A stretch of DNA of 64,000 bases from Dactylosporangium sucinum (GCF_014647515.1 NZ_BMPI01000055.1:1627-65626), one strand, 5' to 3'. Counted from the first letter of the stretch, positions 1 through 10,213 are shown. Numbers and translations: made by a program. The notes: generated from the sequence alone by a model not told the origin.

Positions 1-21
1 AAGTGCATAGGACTCGGACAT
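1..21 (-). CDS. 5' end of an unidentified gene running off the left edge
   Basis: An ATG on the minus strand at 21-19 is preceded by AGGAG with 6-nt spacing, and the first seven codons (MSESYAL) are open to the edge. Too little is visible to identify the product. The ribosome-binding segment is itself duplicated just upstream (see the repeat at 28-65). Confidence 0.45.
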
Positions 22-27
22 CTCGGT

Positions 28-65
28 CTCCTGTTCGTGTTGGTTGAGCGGGCTCCTGTTCGTGT
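28..65. repeat. 13-bp direct repeat carrying a duplicated ribosome-binding site
   Basis: CTCCTGTTCGTGT occurs at 28-40 and again at 53-65, a 25-bp period. On the minus strand each copy contains AGGAG; the proximal copy serves the partial gene at 1-21. This looks like a small tandem duplication of a leader. Confidence 0.6.
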
Positions 66-97
66 CGGTCGGACTGCAATGCGTCCCACGCTATAGC

Positions 98-152
98 GCG
101 GGTGATGGCCTGACTGGAGGAGAACGCGGGTGATGGCCGGGCTGGAGGAGGA
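98..152. repeat. Imperfect 28-bp tandem repeat
   Basis: GCGGGTGATGGCC begins at 98 and again at 126, and both copies continue into CTGGAGGAG with a few mismatches. The unit holds GGAGG and ATG-like triplets, but no recognisable ORF follows either copy. It lies between the left-edge gene and the oxidoreductase, with no other visible feature in 66-273. Confidence 0.65.
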
Positions 153-273
153 TCCGCAGGTCATCTCCATTTCACCCCGGTCGGGGTCGGGCTGGATCCA
201 CCAGATCGAGACCTGGTTCGGACATCGAACGATTGGTCTGGCCTACCGCCCGGCGATCGCGTCCCCCGAGTCC

Positions 274-1191
274 TCACGGACGAACGCGGATGATCGTCTT
301 CCCCTTTCGTCGCCCAGTCGGGTTGAGGGCGGCGACGGCATCGTCGAGGGTCGCAACGTTGCCGATGTTCGTCCGCAGCCGTTGGTCACGCACGCGTTGG
401 ACGATCTCACCCAACTGGGTGCGATCGGACTCGACAACGAAGTCGATCGCCAGGCCATCGGCGGGCCGCGCCTCGGGCGGCCCTACGACGGTCACCAGGG
501 TTCCTCCGGCCCGGATGAGGCCTGCGGACCGCCTCTGGATGTCTCCGCCGATGACGTCGAATACCAGGTCGACGCCGCCGACGTCTTCCAGGACGTCGTT
601 GTCGAGGTCGAGGAACTCCTGCGCGCCGAAGTCGAGCGTCTTCTGACGGTCGGCGGCGCGCCCCGTACCGATGACAAATGCGCCGGCCTCACGTGCGAGT
701 TGCGTCACCATCGTCCCGACTGCGCCGGCCGCGCCGTGCACGAGGACGCTCTGCCCCGCCTGAAGGCGGCCGTACTCGAACAGCCCTTGCCACGCGGTCA
801 GGCCCGAGATCGGCAGGCTCGCGCCCACCGCGAAGTCGACGTCGCCGGGCAGCGGCGCGAGGTTGCGTGCCTCGATCGCCACCTGCTCCGCCAGGGTGCC
901 GTCGCGATGCCAGTCCGCGAGGCCGAACACCCGCTGTCCCATCGACAGTCCCGCCGTGCCGTAGCCGAGAGCGGTGACCACTCCGGCCAGCTCGTGCCCA
1001 GGGATCGACGGTGTCCGGTCCCGGCCGAGGCGATCGGCCCAGGTCGAGGGCCACGCCAGCTCGGTCGGGACGAATCCCGACGCATGAACCTGAACCACGA
1101 CGTCGTTTATCGCCGGTTCCGGCTCGGGCCGCTCCACCAGCGTCATCCCGGCCGTTCCCGCAGCCTGGTCCGTCACCACGATCGCTCTCAT
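274..1191 (-). CDS. Zinc-independent MDR-family NADPH:quinone oxidoreductase / alcohol dehydrogenase-like
   Basis: A 305-aa medium-chain dehydrogenase/reductase. The N-terminal GroES-like half (about 1-125) carries the conserved IPGHELAGVV segment. The Rossmann half has the nucleotide-binding motif HGAAGAVGTMVTQLA near residues 150-165. The Cys/His set of catalytic-zinc alcohol dehydrogenases is not apparent, so an NADPH-dependent quinone or enone reductase is the likeliest activity; the substrate is unknown. The ATG at 1191 has GGAGG 8 nt upstream. It is a lone minus-strand gene with no operon partner in view. Confidence 0.85.
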   Translation of the reverse strand: MRAIVVTDQAAGTAGMTLVERPEPEPAINDVVVQVHASGFVPTELAWPSTWADRLGRDRTPSIPGHELAGVVTALGYGTAGLSMGQRVFGLADWHRDGTLAEQVAIEARNLAPLPGDVDFAVGASLPISGLTAWQGLFEYGRLQAGQSVLVHGAAGAVGTMVTQLAREAGAFVIGTGRAADRQKTLDFGAQEFLDLDNDVLEDVGGVDLVFDVIGGDIQRRSAGLIRAGGTLVTVVGPPEARPADGLAIDFVVESDRTQLGEIVQRVRDQRLRTNIGNVATLDDAVAALNPTGRRKGKTIIRVRP

Positions 1192-1667
1192 AGGACCTGC
1201 CTCCTCGGTGGTGGAAATGCTGCAGGGGTCGCCCCGTACCCGGTCGGGTCGAGCACAAACCCGGTCGACTGCAGGTAGACCGCATCAGGGTTGACGAAGC
1301 GACGCGCCGAGATCGCGGGACGGCCGCGGCGGCTATGGAGGGCAGGTCGGCCGCGCCGGCCGCCATCACCTCGGTGAAGCCGGCGCGCTCGTCGGCCAAG
1401 GCTCGTTCGTGCCCACAATGGATAGAACGACGGCGGACCCGGCCACGGTGACGTCCACAGTGGAGGATCTGGCGGGCCACCCTGCCCCTGCGTACAGTGG
1501 GTCCACGACCACCTGGACGCGCTCAGGCGATGAACCCCCGGATCCGGCAGGGGGTGGAAGAACCGGTCAAGTCGGCGAAGTCCTGTGGCAGGGCCTTCCA
1601 GTGGCGCCCACGGTGCCGCCGTGCCCGCTGGTCCGCCATCGGCGGACCAGCGGCGCAAGCCAGTCGC
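1192..1667. other. Gap without a convincing gene
   Basis: About 475 bp. Several frames stay open, but none has a ribosome-binding site, homology or sensible composition. On the minus strand around 1400-1200, two short protein-like stretches lie in different frames (GFTEVMAAGAADLPS and RRFVNPDAVYLQSTG), which could be a frameshifted relic of an unidentified gene. This is only a suspicion. Confidence 0.35.
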
Positions 1668-1931
1668 TCATCGCGGCGGCTGGCTGTGCTCGAGAAGCGT
1701 CTGCCGCGTCCGTTCATACGCCTCGGCGTCTATGTCGCCCCGGGCGAACCGGCGGTCCAGAATCTCCAACGGGGTTTCCCCGTGGTGGCGCGCCGGCCCA
1801 CGGCCGCCGCGGTCCTGAACGAGCCGGACCACGGCCCACACGATCAGCGCCACCAACCCGATCCACAGCAGGGTCATCAGCATCCAACCAACGCCGAAGC
1901 CTGCCCCGCCGTACCAGCCGCATCCAGGCAT
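1668..1931 (-). CDS. Small membrane protein with C-terminal SHOCT domain
   Basis: An 87-aa protein. A Gly/Trp-rich N-terminus leads into one hydrophobic segment (about residues 12-38: WMLMTLLWIGLVALIVWAVV). A basic linker and a typical SHOCT motif follow: LEILDRRFARGDIDAEAYERT without the last residue is the diagnostic short helix-turn segment. SHOCT domains commonly end small actinobacterial membrane proteins and probably mediate oligomerisation; no enzymatic role is known. ATG 1931 is preferred over GTG 1934 because GGAGG lies 5 nt upstream of it. A BlaI-like inverted repeat lies 70 bp upstream (2002-2018). Confidence 0.85.
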   Translation of the reverse strand: MPGCGWYGGAGFGVGWMLMTLLWIGLVALIVWAVVRLVQDRGGRGPARHHGETPLEILDRRFARGDIDAEAYERTRQTLLEHSQPPR

Positions 1932-2001
1932 CACGACCTCCTCTCAGCGACTCCCCGCCGCATCCCGGTCTGACCGGCGGCAGGGCAACTCAGGATCCTC
2001 T

Positions 2002-2018
2002 ACCTACGCTACGTAGTC
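2002..2018. promoter_or_regulatory. Candidate BlaI-type operator, weak match
   Basis: ACCTACG-CTA-CGTAGTC, two 7-bp arms around 3 bp with five complementary positions. It fits the family whose best member is at 10167-10183. It lies upstream of the SHOCT gene (start 1931). Confidence 0.45.
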
Positions 2019-2532
2019 ACGGGTCCGGTTGACAGGGACGTTCGCCCCGCTGTACAGGACGTTCGTCGCCTTCTTCCTGGTCTTGCAGACCGTCCTCGAC
2101 CTGGCGCGCGGGCTCGCCAGCGGCAGTTCCTGCGGCCACGGCCATGGCCTCGGCGGCGTCGGTGGGTTCCTGTCGGAGGCTCAACAGCGTCCCCCACCGC
2201 CAGGCAGGAGAACCGGCGCCAGCCATCAAGCTCACACCGGAGCCGAAGCGCGCCAGGCCCGGGCCGCGCGCCGCCCCGCGGCCGCCCGCCTGCAATGCGG
2301 CGAACGCCGCTCGGCGGCCGTGCCGTCGCTGCCGTGCGCATCCGGGCGAATGCACACCCCGCTCCGGCTTGCTTGACCTGCTGCCGACCTGCCTGTCCGT
2401 TCGTGCGCGGCGGGGACTGCGGGCGACCGAACGAGACGTTCGAGCATCATTCGGCGTTCAGCAACGGATGAGGTACGAGCAGCGGTCATGTCCTGCGGTG
2501 CTGCTACGGCCGAGTCATCGGCGGGCCGGCAT
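2019..2532. other. Gap without a supported gene
   Basis: About 510 bp between the operator-like repeat and the end of the metal sensor gene. Open frames exist on both strands, but they are arginine/proline-rich, lack ribosome-binding sites and resemble no family. I see no RNA gene or strong hairpin. Confidence 0.4.
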
Positions 2533-2958
2533 TCACCCGCCGGTGGCGGGCGCGGCGAGTTCGTGCTGACCGGCCGAGCGGGCCGGCGGATGCGGGAGAT
2601 GGGTGTGCGCCGTCTCGGCCATGCCGTGGTCGGGCAGGTTGCGGTCGGTGTGGTCGGCGTGGAACAACGCCTCGGCCAGCAGTGCGCGGACGTGGGTGTC
2701 GGCGGCGGAGTAGTGCACGAAGGTGCCTTCGCGGCGGCCGCGGACGAGGCCGGCGAGGCGGAGTTTGGCCAGGTGCTGGCTGACCGCGGTGGGGGCGGCG
2801 CCGACGAGTTCGGCGAGGCAGGCGACCGAGGACTCGCCCTGCAGGAGCGCCCAGAGGATCTTGATGCGGGTGGGGTCGGCGAGCAGCCGGAAGCCTTCGG
2901 CGGCGAGGTGGACCTGCTCGTCGTTGGGCATCTGGAAGTCCGGCAGTGACGTGTGCAC
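2533..2958 (-). CDS. kmtR: ArsR/SmtB-family metal sensor, KmtR-like (nickel/cobalt)
   Basis: A winged-helix repressor of about 141 aa. The core (LLADPTRIKILWALLQGE, then the VSQHLAKLRLAGLVRGRREG recognition region) closely resembles Mycobacterium tuberculosis KmtR, including the C-terminal helix VRALLAEALFHADH that in KmtR supplies metal-binding Asp/His residues. A His-rich tail (HTHLPHPP) follows. I chose GTG 2958 because it gives KmtR-like length; an ATG at 3015 is also in frame but lies inside the inverted repeat between the divergent genes. Family knowledge: metal binding releases DNA and derepresses an exporter, here the P-type ATPase transcribed the other way. Confidence 0.85.
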   Translation of the reverse strand: MHTSLPDFQMPNDEQVHLAAEGFRLLADPTRIKILWALLQGESSVACLAELVGAAPTAVSQHLAKLRLAGLVRGRREGTFVHYSAADTHVRALLAEALFHADHTDRNLPDHGMAETAHTHLPHPPARSAGQHELAAPATGG

Positions 2959-2993
2959 GAGACCAGGATAGCCGAACCTCAGTATCAAACTGC

Positions 2994-3019
2994 CTATCTG
3001 CCTAGCTATCTGCATTCCT

Positions 3020-3029
<10 letters not shown>
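2994..3029. promoter_or_regulatory. Metal-sensor operator: perfect 10-bp inverted repeat plus an extra half site
   Basis: CTATCTGCAT (3006-3015), a 4-bp spacer TCCT, then ATGCAGATAG (3020-3029) form a perfect palindrome between the KmtR-like repressor and the ATPase. A third CTATCTG half site sits at 2994-3000. Position and symmetry make this the obvious repressor binding site, covering both divergent starts. Confidence 0.75.
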
Positions 3030-5032
<2,003 letters not shown>

Positions 5033-5233
5033 GCCGGCGCCGTGTCGCCGTGCCCGCCCGTGCCGAACCCGCGGGCGCTGGCGCCTCGTCGCGTTGCGCC
5101 GTCGCGGTCTGCCGGGGCTGCTGCGGCACGGCGAAGCATCACGGCTCGATGCCCTTGTGGAGGTCTGGGCGTGTAGCTGTAGACCGGCATCTCACGCTGT
5201 CGTGATGGATGGCGCTCAATGTAGGTTGTGAAG

Positions 5234-6304
5234 ATGGATCCGGCACTGAACGGGCGGGGGATGTCGCGCCGCTTGGTGCTTGCTGGTACCGGATTGCTTG
5301 GGGGATCGCTGCTCGGTGCGACGGGGTGCAGTGACGCGCCGTCACGGGCGTTCTACGGTGTCCATCAGTCCGGCATCACCACTCCGGTCCTGCCGTTCCT
5401 GCAGATCGCCGGCTTTGATGTCGTTGCGAGGGATCGCGACGGTCTGATCGAGCTGCTGCAGACGTGGACGCGGGTCGCTGCCGAACTGGCGAGCAGGCCG
5501 AGTGCCGCGCTCAGCCTGACGTTCGGCTTCGGCCCGGCGCTGTTCGCGGAGGGGCGTTTCGGGCTGGCCGCCCGACGCCCGCCGGCGCTGACCGAGCTCC
5601 CGTCGTTTCCTGGTGATTCGCTGGACCCGGCCGCCGGCGGCGGCGACCTCTGTATCCAGATCTGTGCACAGCATCCGACGACGGCCCACGACGCCGTCCG
5701 TGCCCTTGTGAATGCGGGACGGTCCAACGCCAGGCTCCGCTGGCGACAGGTCGGTTTCCGCGACGGGGACGACGGCGCCGATCCGACCGGATTGTTCGGG
5801 TTTCGCGACGGTACCGCCAGTCTTGACCTCACCAGCCAGCAGGAACAGGTTGACCACCTGTGGGTGAGCGACGGACCGGCGTGGCTGCACGGCGGCACCT
5901 ATCTCGTCGTGCGGCGGATCCGGCTCCTGCTGGACACCTGGGACCGCACTGACATCGCGACGCAGGAAACGATCATCGGCCGCCGTCGCGACAGCAACGA
6001 CCGGCTCGGCGGTGTCCCCACGGCGCACGTCCAGCTGGCGTCTCCTGAGGCGAACGGCGGTGCCAAGCTGCTGCGGCGGTCGTACTCGTACGACGCCGGA
6101 ACGGACCCCAACGGGCTGATGGATGCCGGTCTCATCTTCATCTGCTTCCAACGCGATCCACAGCGCCAGTTCGTGGCGATCCAGCAGCGACTGGGCTCGA
6201 GTGATCCACTCAACGGCTACAGCCAGCACCTGGCCAGCGGCGTGTTCGCCTGCCCCGCCGGCGTCGAACGCGGGTCCTGGATCGGTGCGAGCCTGCTGTC
6301 CTGA
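5234..6304 (+). CDS. DyP-type haem peroxidase, EfeB-like, Tat-exported
   Basis: A peroxidase of about 356 aa. The N-terminus has a twin-arginine motif (SRRLVLAG), then a hydrophobic stretch ending LGATGC, so it may be a Tat-dependent lipoprotein. The DyP signature GFRDG, with its catalytic Asp, sits mid-protein. The C-terminal half has the family blocks RSYSYD and GLIFICFQRDP. DyP/EfeB enzymes oxidise dyes and porphyrins with H2O2 and, in EfeUOB systems, help ferrous uptake; no efeU or efeO lies here. GTG 5228 and ATG 5234 are both possible starts. The next gene converges from the other strand. Confidence 0.88.
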   Translation: MDPALNGRGMSRRLVLAGTGLLGGSLLGATGCSDAPSRAFYGVHQSGITTPVLPFLQIAGFDVVARDRDGLIELLQTWTRVAAELASRPSAALSLTFGFGPALFAEGRFGLAARRPPALTELPSFPGDSLDPAAGGGDLCIQICAQHPTTAHDAVRALVNAGRSNARLRWRQVGFRDGDDGADPTGLFGFRDGTASLDLTSQQEQVDHLWVSDGPAWLHGGTYLVVRRIRLLLDTWDRTDIATQETIIGRRRDSNDRLGGVPTAHVQLASPEANGGAKLLRRSYSYDAGTDPNGLMDAGLIFICFQRDPQRQFVAIQQRLGSSDPLNGYSQHLASGVFACPAGVERGSWIGASLLS

Positions 6305-6335
6305 GCGGTAGCGGCCAATGGTGGCCCGCCCGCTC
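6303..6335. terminator. Hairpin between convergent genes
   Basis: GAGCG (6303-6307) pairs with CGCTC (6331-6335), and an inner GGCCA pairs with TGGCC. It fills the gap between the stop of the peroxidase gene and the stop of the lipoprotein gene, so it may terminate both. No T-run follows, as is usual in actinobacteria. Confidence 0.45.
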
Positions 6336-6974
6336 CTACCGAGGGATGGCTCTGGGCAGCGCTATCCGGGCGAGCGCGATGGCCTTGGCCTTGGCGTCGA
6401 CCGGCGGTTTCGCCCCGCCGAACTTGGTGATGACGTGCGTCTTGCCGCTGATCACCTGGAGTTCCGTCTTGTCCGGCGTCCAGTACGCGTCATCCCCGAT
6501 CCCGGTGACCGGCTCGACGACGGCCGGGTTGCTGCGATCGCGTTCGAAGTCTTCCCTGCCGCTGGTCGCGGAGTCGTCAAGGACGTACAGATACTCCGTG
6601 ACGGCTGGACTGATGCTGGGTGCGAGTGGGCCGAATCCGGGGGTGAGGCCGAAGGCGCACACTGGCGGCCAGCTGTCCACCTTCCTCGGCGGATTGACCG
6701 GCACCGCCAAGACCTGCGCGACCCCCTGCTGCGTGAGCGTCCGGCACGGGTCATCCAGCTGGCTCACGTCCCACGAACCATGCATGGCCGTCGGACTTGC
6801 CGAAGGACCCACGGTCGCCGTGTTCGAAGAAGGGCCGGGAGCTGGGCCGGCGACAGCGGGTGGGCGATGTTCGGCCGGTGGCGACTGGCTGGTACAGCCC
6901 GCGCAGAACGACAAGAGCGTCATCGCTGCCACCAGGTGACAGGACAACGATTGCCTATCGGACATCCTCCACAT
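6336..6974 (-). CDS. Secreted lipoprotein, DUF3558-like
   Basis: 212 aa. A hydrophobic signal ends in a lipobox (LLSFCAGC), followed by a Pro/Ser-rich linker (about 30-62) and a globular domain with two spaced cysteines (DDPCRTLTQQGV and PPVCAFGL). This pattern matches actinobacterial DUF3558-type lipoproteins, whose function is unknown. ATG 6974 or ATG 6965 could be the start; neither has a well-spaced ribosome-binding site (GGAGG abuts 6965). Confidence 0.75.
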   Translation of the reverse strand: MWRMSDRQSLSCHLVAAMTLLSFCAGCTSQSPPAEHRPPAVAGPAPGPSSNTATVGPSASPTAMHGSWDVSQLDDPCRTLTQQGVAQVLAVPVNPPRKVDSWPPVCAFGLTPGFGPLAPSISPAVTEYLYVLDDSATSGREDFERDRSNPAVVEPVTGIGDDAYWTPDKTELQVISGKTHVITKFGGAKPPVDAKAKAIALARIALPRAIPR

Positions 6975-7260
6975 GGAGGGGATTCTACGGCCATCGATGC
7001 ATTTTTGACAGGTTCCGAAAAAAGCCTCTGACCTGGCATCTCATCGATGCGGCGGGGTCGGGTCTCCTGCCCGGTGGGGCGCGTTCGACGGTCTCGGTCA
7101 GTGAGGGTTTCAGCTGTTGGCAGTGACGGCGTAGGTCCTCCCAACGCCGTGAGCGCATGCGGTCGCGCACGCGATGGTGCGCGCGTTCAGTATCGTGGGT
7201 GGATCGGGTGCGGGTGTAACGCCGGCCGTTCGGTACGGCGTTCCTTGCTGCAACCCACAC

Positions 7261-7277
7261 TCCTAAGCATGTTAGTA
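7261..7277. promoter_or_regulatory. Candidate BlaI-type operator
   Basis: TCCTAAG-CAT-GTTAGTA: 7-3-7 architecture with five complementary arm positions and a TTAGTAGTAG extension. It is about 290 bp upstream of the lipoprotein start and otherwise orphan. Confidence 0.5.
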
Positions 7278-7557
7278 GTAGAATTTCCCCGTTTCGTGCC
7301 ACGCCACACCGCCGATCCGCGAAGGAGTCACCGCATCGCCGCAGGGGAACCGTTCCGGCGCGTCTGCGGCCTGCCCGTGGGCCTCGCGGACGCGACGCGA
7401 CAGATTCAGGATCGGTCATCCGGGGCAGGTGGCAGCTCGACCCGGATCGCGAGGCGATTCGCCCAATTGGCTGGACACTGTGCCGTCGCGGCGCATCGGA
7501 GGGTGTCCGGAGCTGTGCTGCGCCGCTGCTGTCGAGTCGCAGTCGCTCGTTTTGTGC

Positions 7558-7574
7558 TACGATCCTAGCTAGTA
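7558..7574. promoter_or_regulatory. Candidate BlaI-type operator
   Basis: TACGATC-CTA-GCTAGTA: 7-3-7 architecture with the conserved TAC...GTA ends, five of seven arm positions complementary. No gene start lies immediately next to it. Confidence 0.5.
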
Positions 7575-7664
7575 GTTCTAGCACGCTCCGTCCGTCGATC
7601 GCTCCGAGACGACGGCGCGGCGACGGCTGGACGTTCCCCTTCACTCGTCGTCAGCGTCGATCGA

Positions 7665-7701
7665 GCCTCCGCCTTCCTTGTCTGCGTAGGAGGGCGGAGG
7701 C
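7665..7701. terminator. Hairpin downstream of the M56 protease gene
   Basis: GCCTCCGCC (7665-7673) pairs perfectly with GGCGGAGGC (7693-7701). It lies about 200 bp beyond the stop of the minus-strand protease gene and could end that transcript, though the distance is long. Confidence 0.4.
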
Positions 7702-7903
7702 GTCAACATGCTTCAGTCCGGTGCACGTCACCATCGGACGCTGGAAGCGCGACAGGAGCGGGAACAGGTGATCGCCCTTCCGGCTGCCGGAAAACGGTGA
7801 GCAGCCGTCGCATAACCAATTCAGTCGGGTTACCGTGCGCCCCGACCGGCCCCATCGGCGGTGCCGTCTGCCAAGACAGAGGCGCCCGGGCCGGCGAGCC
7901 GAC

Positions 7904-8869
7904 CTAGAGGGAGAAGATGCTCGGAACCCAGGTGGTATAGCGGTCAAACACGGCGATGCCGATTGGCGTGAGCAACAGCCCGATCAAGGAAAGCGCGATG
8001 AGACCACGAGCCCTTCCGCTCAGCGGCGGTGGCGGGCTCAGCAGACGGTTGAGCCGCTCGATGCCATCACCGCCGTGGACCGCGAGGACCTCGTCCCCAC
8101 GGCCGGGCGTCGTCGGTGGTTGAGCCAGGCTCACGAGCGCACGCGCCAGGTCAATTCGGTCACTGGTCCGGGCGGCGGCATCGTCGGCGCACAGCTCGAC
8201 GAGCCGGTCGACCTGACGCCGGCCGAGCTGGAAGCAGCGCAGCGCCGGAAACGCCTGCGCGAGGATGCGCATCCAGTGGGTCAGTTCGTAGTGGTGACCG
8301 GTGTGATGCGCTCGTTCGTGCGCCAGAACGGCCGACAGCTCCGGCTCGCGCAGCCGAGCTACAGCCGCGGAGGTGATAATGATGTCTGCGTGACGTCCGG
8401 GAAGACTTGGGCCTGGCATGAGGTATGCCGCGGGCTCATGGTGTCGCACCACCGTGGCCCCGGGCACGGACGAGGGCACCCCGGCGATGCGAATCATGAG
8501 CCGAAGCTGAGCCCGACGGAACCGCATCCCGCAAACTGTCCGATATCCACTGGCCAGGAGCCGCCACCCGAGGACTCCGAGGCCGGCAAGCCCGGCGACG
8601 GCCGCCACCTGGGCGGGCCGGTCGTGCCGACCGAGCAGCGCATCAAGGCACACATGCCAGGCGCCCTTGACCAGATCGTGCGTCCGGTCCCAATACAGCA
8701 GGAGCGTCAGGCCGGTCAGCAAGCCCGCGACCAACACCGCCGCGGAAGCTGTGATCCAGGTGATCACCGCCAGCCTGGGAGCGCGCAGCACCCAAGCGGC
8801 GCTCGCGAGCCGCGGCGCGCCGACCAGCGCCAGAGCGGCGGTGAACGCCGCCAGCAACAAAGGGCTCAC
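7904..8869 (-). CDS. M56-family (BlaR1-like) membrane zinc metalloprotease without sensor domain
   Basis: 321 aa with transmembrane helices near both ends. The zinc-protease motif HERAH (residues 184-188) is preceded by VLA and lies in the conserved block LREPELSAVLAHERAHH. Unlike staphylococcal BlaR1 there is no C-terminal penicillin-sensor domain; the protein ends soon after the last membrane helix. In the BlaI/BlaR system the protease inactivates the BlaI repressor. The GTG start overlaps the stop of the blaI gene by 4 nt (GTGA), so the pair is co-translated. The signal it responds to is unknown; the neighbours suggest copper or envelope redox state. Confidence 0.85.
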   Translation of the reverse strand: MSPLLLAAFTAALALVGAPRLASAAWVLRAPRLAVITWITASAAVLVAGLLTGLTLLLYWDRTHDLVKGAWHVCLDALLGRHDRPAQVAAVAGLAGLGVLGWRLLASGYRTVCGMRFRRAQLRLMIRIAGVPSSVPGATVVRHHEPAAYLMPGPSLPGRHADIIITSAAVARLREPELSAVLAHERAHHTGHHYELTHWMRILAQAFPALRCFQLGRRQVDRLVELCADDAAARTSDRIDLARALVSLAQPPTTPGRGDEVLAVHGGDGIERLNRLLSPPPPLSGRARGLIALSLIGLLLTPIGIAVFDRYTTWVPSIFSL

Positions 8870-9237
8870 CGGCCGGAGATCCTGCGTTCGTAGCTGTTCA
8901 ACGCTGCCCGCAGCGCCGCGGCATCGTCCAGCGTCATACGACCCACGAACTGCGTGAGCGCCTCGGCGCGGTTCCCGCTGTCGACAAGCGCGTCGTGCAT
9001 CGCCTGGGCGACGTATTGATCGCGCGATACCGCAGGGGTGTACCGGTACGCGCGCCCGTCGGGCTCACGGGTGAGCCAACCCTTACGGAAGAGCGTGTCG
9101 AGGACGGTCATGACCGTGGTGTACGCGAGCGTCCGATGCCAGCTCAGCTCGGTGAGCGCCTCCCGTACCGAGGTCGGCTCGGCGCGGTCCCATAGCAGCT
9201 CCATGAGCGCCGCTTCCAGCTCTCCGAATCCGTGCAC
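8866..9237 (-). CDS. blaI: BlaI/MecI/CopY-family transcriptional repressor (copy 1)
   Basis: A 123-aa winged-helix repressor. The N-terminal DNA-binding part (about 1-75) has the family block TVMTVLDTLFRKGWL, and a C-terminal dimerisation/cleavage region follows. GTG 9237 is chosen because GGAGG lies 7 nt upstream and the product then aligns end to end with the second copy at 30034-30405 (99 of 123 residues identical by my count). It forms an operon with the M56 protease. A half-site-like TACTAAC lies at 9267-9273 in its promoter region. It is probably the regulator of the TACTATG-N3-CATAGTA sites in this window. Confidence 0.9.
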   Translation of the reverse strand: MHGFGELEAALMELLWDRAEPTSVREALTELSWHRTLAYTTVMTVLDTLFRKGWLTREPDGRAYRYTPAVSRDQYVAQAMHDALVDSGNRAEALTQFVGRMTLDDAAALRAALNSYERRISGR

Positions 9238-10166
9238 GCGTATCCTCCGGTCCGACTTGGCTGCCATACTAACGCGGCACCGCCTGCGCTCCGGATCTGT
9301 CGGTGCTGAGGTCGCAGGTTGCCGCGGACGCCGTCACCCAGGCGCGGAGGCGTTGCGAGTGCCGGCGCTGAAACGCAGCACGATAGGGTTCAGGCCACAA
9401 CTCGTCGGCGCTGCCTGGTTCGTCGATCTGATGGGATGGCTGGCCGCCCGACGAGGCCCGGCAGGGGCTGACGTGGTTCCGATTCGCCTCGGGCCGATCT
9501 GGGTCGATGATCTCTGGGCTGCCGCTGCCGTTCATCTCCGACGGCGGGAGCGCGCTCGTCGTGGCGCTCGGCGCGGCCGGGATGCTCACGTCGGCCGCCC
9601 GGGCCGAGCCGGACTGCGCGAGCCATGCACGCCCGTCCGCCGCGGAAATGGGTGCGACTACTCTGGGCGCCGTTGCCGCCGCTGCCGCGCGCTCGCGAGG
9701 ACAGCGACGGTGAGGCCCCCTCGACACGCGCGACGGGCCGGTCCCCGAGGGTGTAAGGCAGTGCCGTACGACGGGCGCGGCGGGTCAAGTTGCGGCTGGC
9801 GCAGCCCGGCGGAACTCCGGCGGCGTGTAGCAGCTGGGGAGATCAGCCTCCCGCACGGCATCCAGGCCTCTGACCGGGGACTAGTGTCTGTTGGTCGACC
9901 TGAAGCACTTACGGGGCCGCAACGGCATCCGGATGTTGCGTTGAGGCCGACGCCGCCGCAACGTTGCGTCAGCTGCGAAAGGGCCGGCCGACGCGGATGG
10001 CGCGAGGCTTGGAGTAACGGCGCAGGAGTAGATCGATTGCCCGGGACGGAGAAGTGTTACCAGACCGAGCCGGGCCGGTAGGGAGAGCCCGACCCGACTC
10101 GGTCTGTGGGCACGCCGACAGTGCCTGCCGGGTGCGCCACCACCGGCTCACACGATACGCCATGTC
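9238..10166. other. Degenerate intergenic region
   Basis: About 930 bp with no intact gene. The only protein-like content is a short FtsW/RodA C-terminal fragment (9507-9713). The remaining open frames are low-complexity and lack starts with ribosome-binding sites. Confidence 0.45.
9507..9713 (+). pseudogene. Fragment of an FtsW/RodA/SpoVE-family lipid II polymerase C-terminus
   Basis: The plus-strand frame encodes GLPLPFISDGGSALVVAL, then a GMLTSAARAEP run. This is the recognisable last membrane helix and tail of FtsW-type SEDS proteins (family pattern GLPLPFISYGGSS), with the conserved Tyr replaced by Asp. Upstream the same frame loses similarity and is stopped near 9427, so the other SEDS helices are missing. 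It is a relic rather than a working gene and suggests rearrangement at this spot. Confidence 0.55.
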
Positions 10167-10183
10167 TACTATGCTACATAGTA
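10167..10183. promoter_or_regulatory. BlaI-type operator, perfect palindrome
   Basis: TACTATG-CTA-CATAGTA: seven of seven arm positions are complementary. This is the best copy of the motif and defines its consensus. A ribosome-binding site and a chain of small ORFs start 20-30 bp downstream. Confidence 0.75.
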
Positions 10184-10213
10184 CGTTGTGGCGACCGCTC
10201 CCCTGGAGGATCG

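Larger units (their letters stand above)
6975..7903. other. Long intergenic stretch carrying two BlaI-like operators and no gene
   Basis: About 930 bp. Frames longer than 150 codons exist on both strands, but they are Arg-rich, have no ribosome-binding site and match nothing. The visible content is two operator-like inverted repeats (7261-7277 and 7558-7574) and a hairpin at 7665-7701. An AAGGAG at about 7322 is not followed by a usual start codon. A small RNA or very small ORF between the two operators cannot be excluded. Confidence 0.5.

Noticed and set aside
98..152. CRISPR-like repeats
   Set aside because: Only two adjacent copies without spacers; a simple tandem duplication. No cas genes anywhere in the window.
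1188..1658. 156-codon minus-strand open frame upstream of the oxidoreductase
   Set aside because: No ribosome-binding site, overlaps the start of a clear gene and has proline/arginine-rich non-protein-like composition; at most a frameshifted relic.
6985..7644. 219-codon minus-strand frame across the operator pair
   Set aside because: Arg-rich, no start signal, crosses both operator-like repeats and matches no family.
9267..9273. TACTAAC near the first blaI start as an operator
   Set aside because: Only one half site; the expected right arm is absent, so I mention it but do not list it as a full operator.
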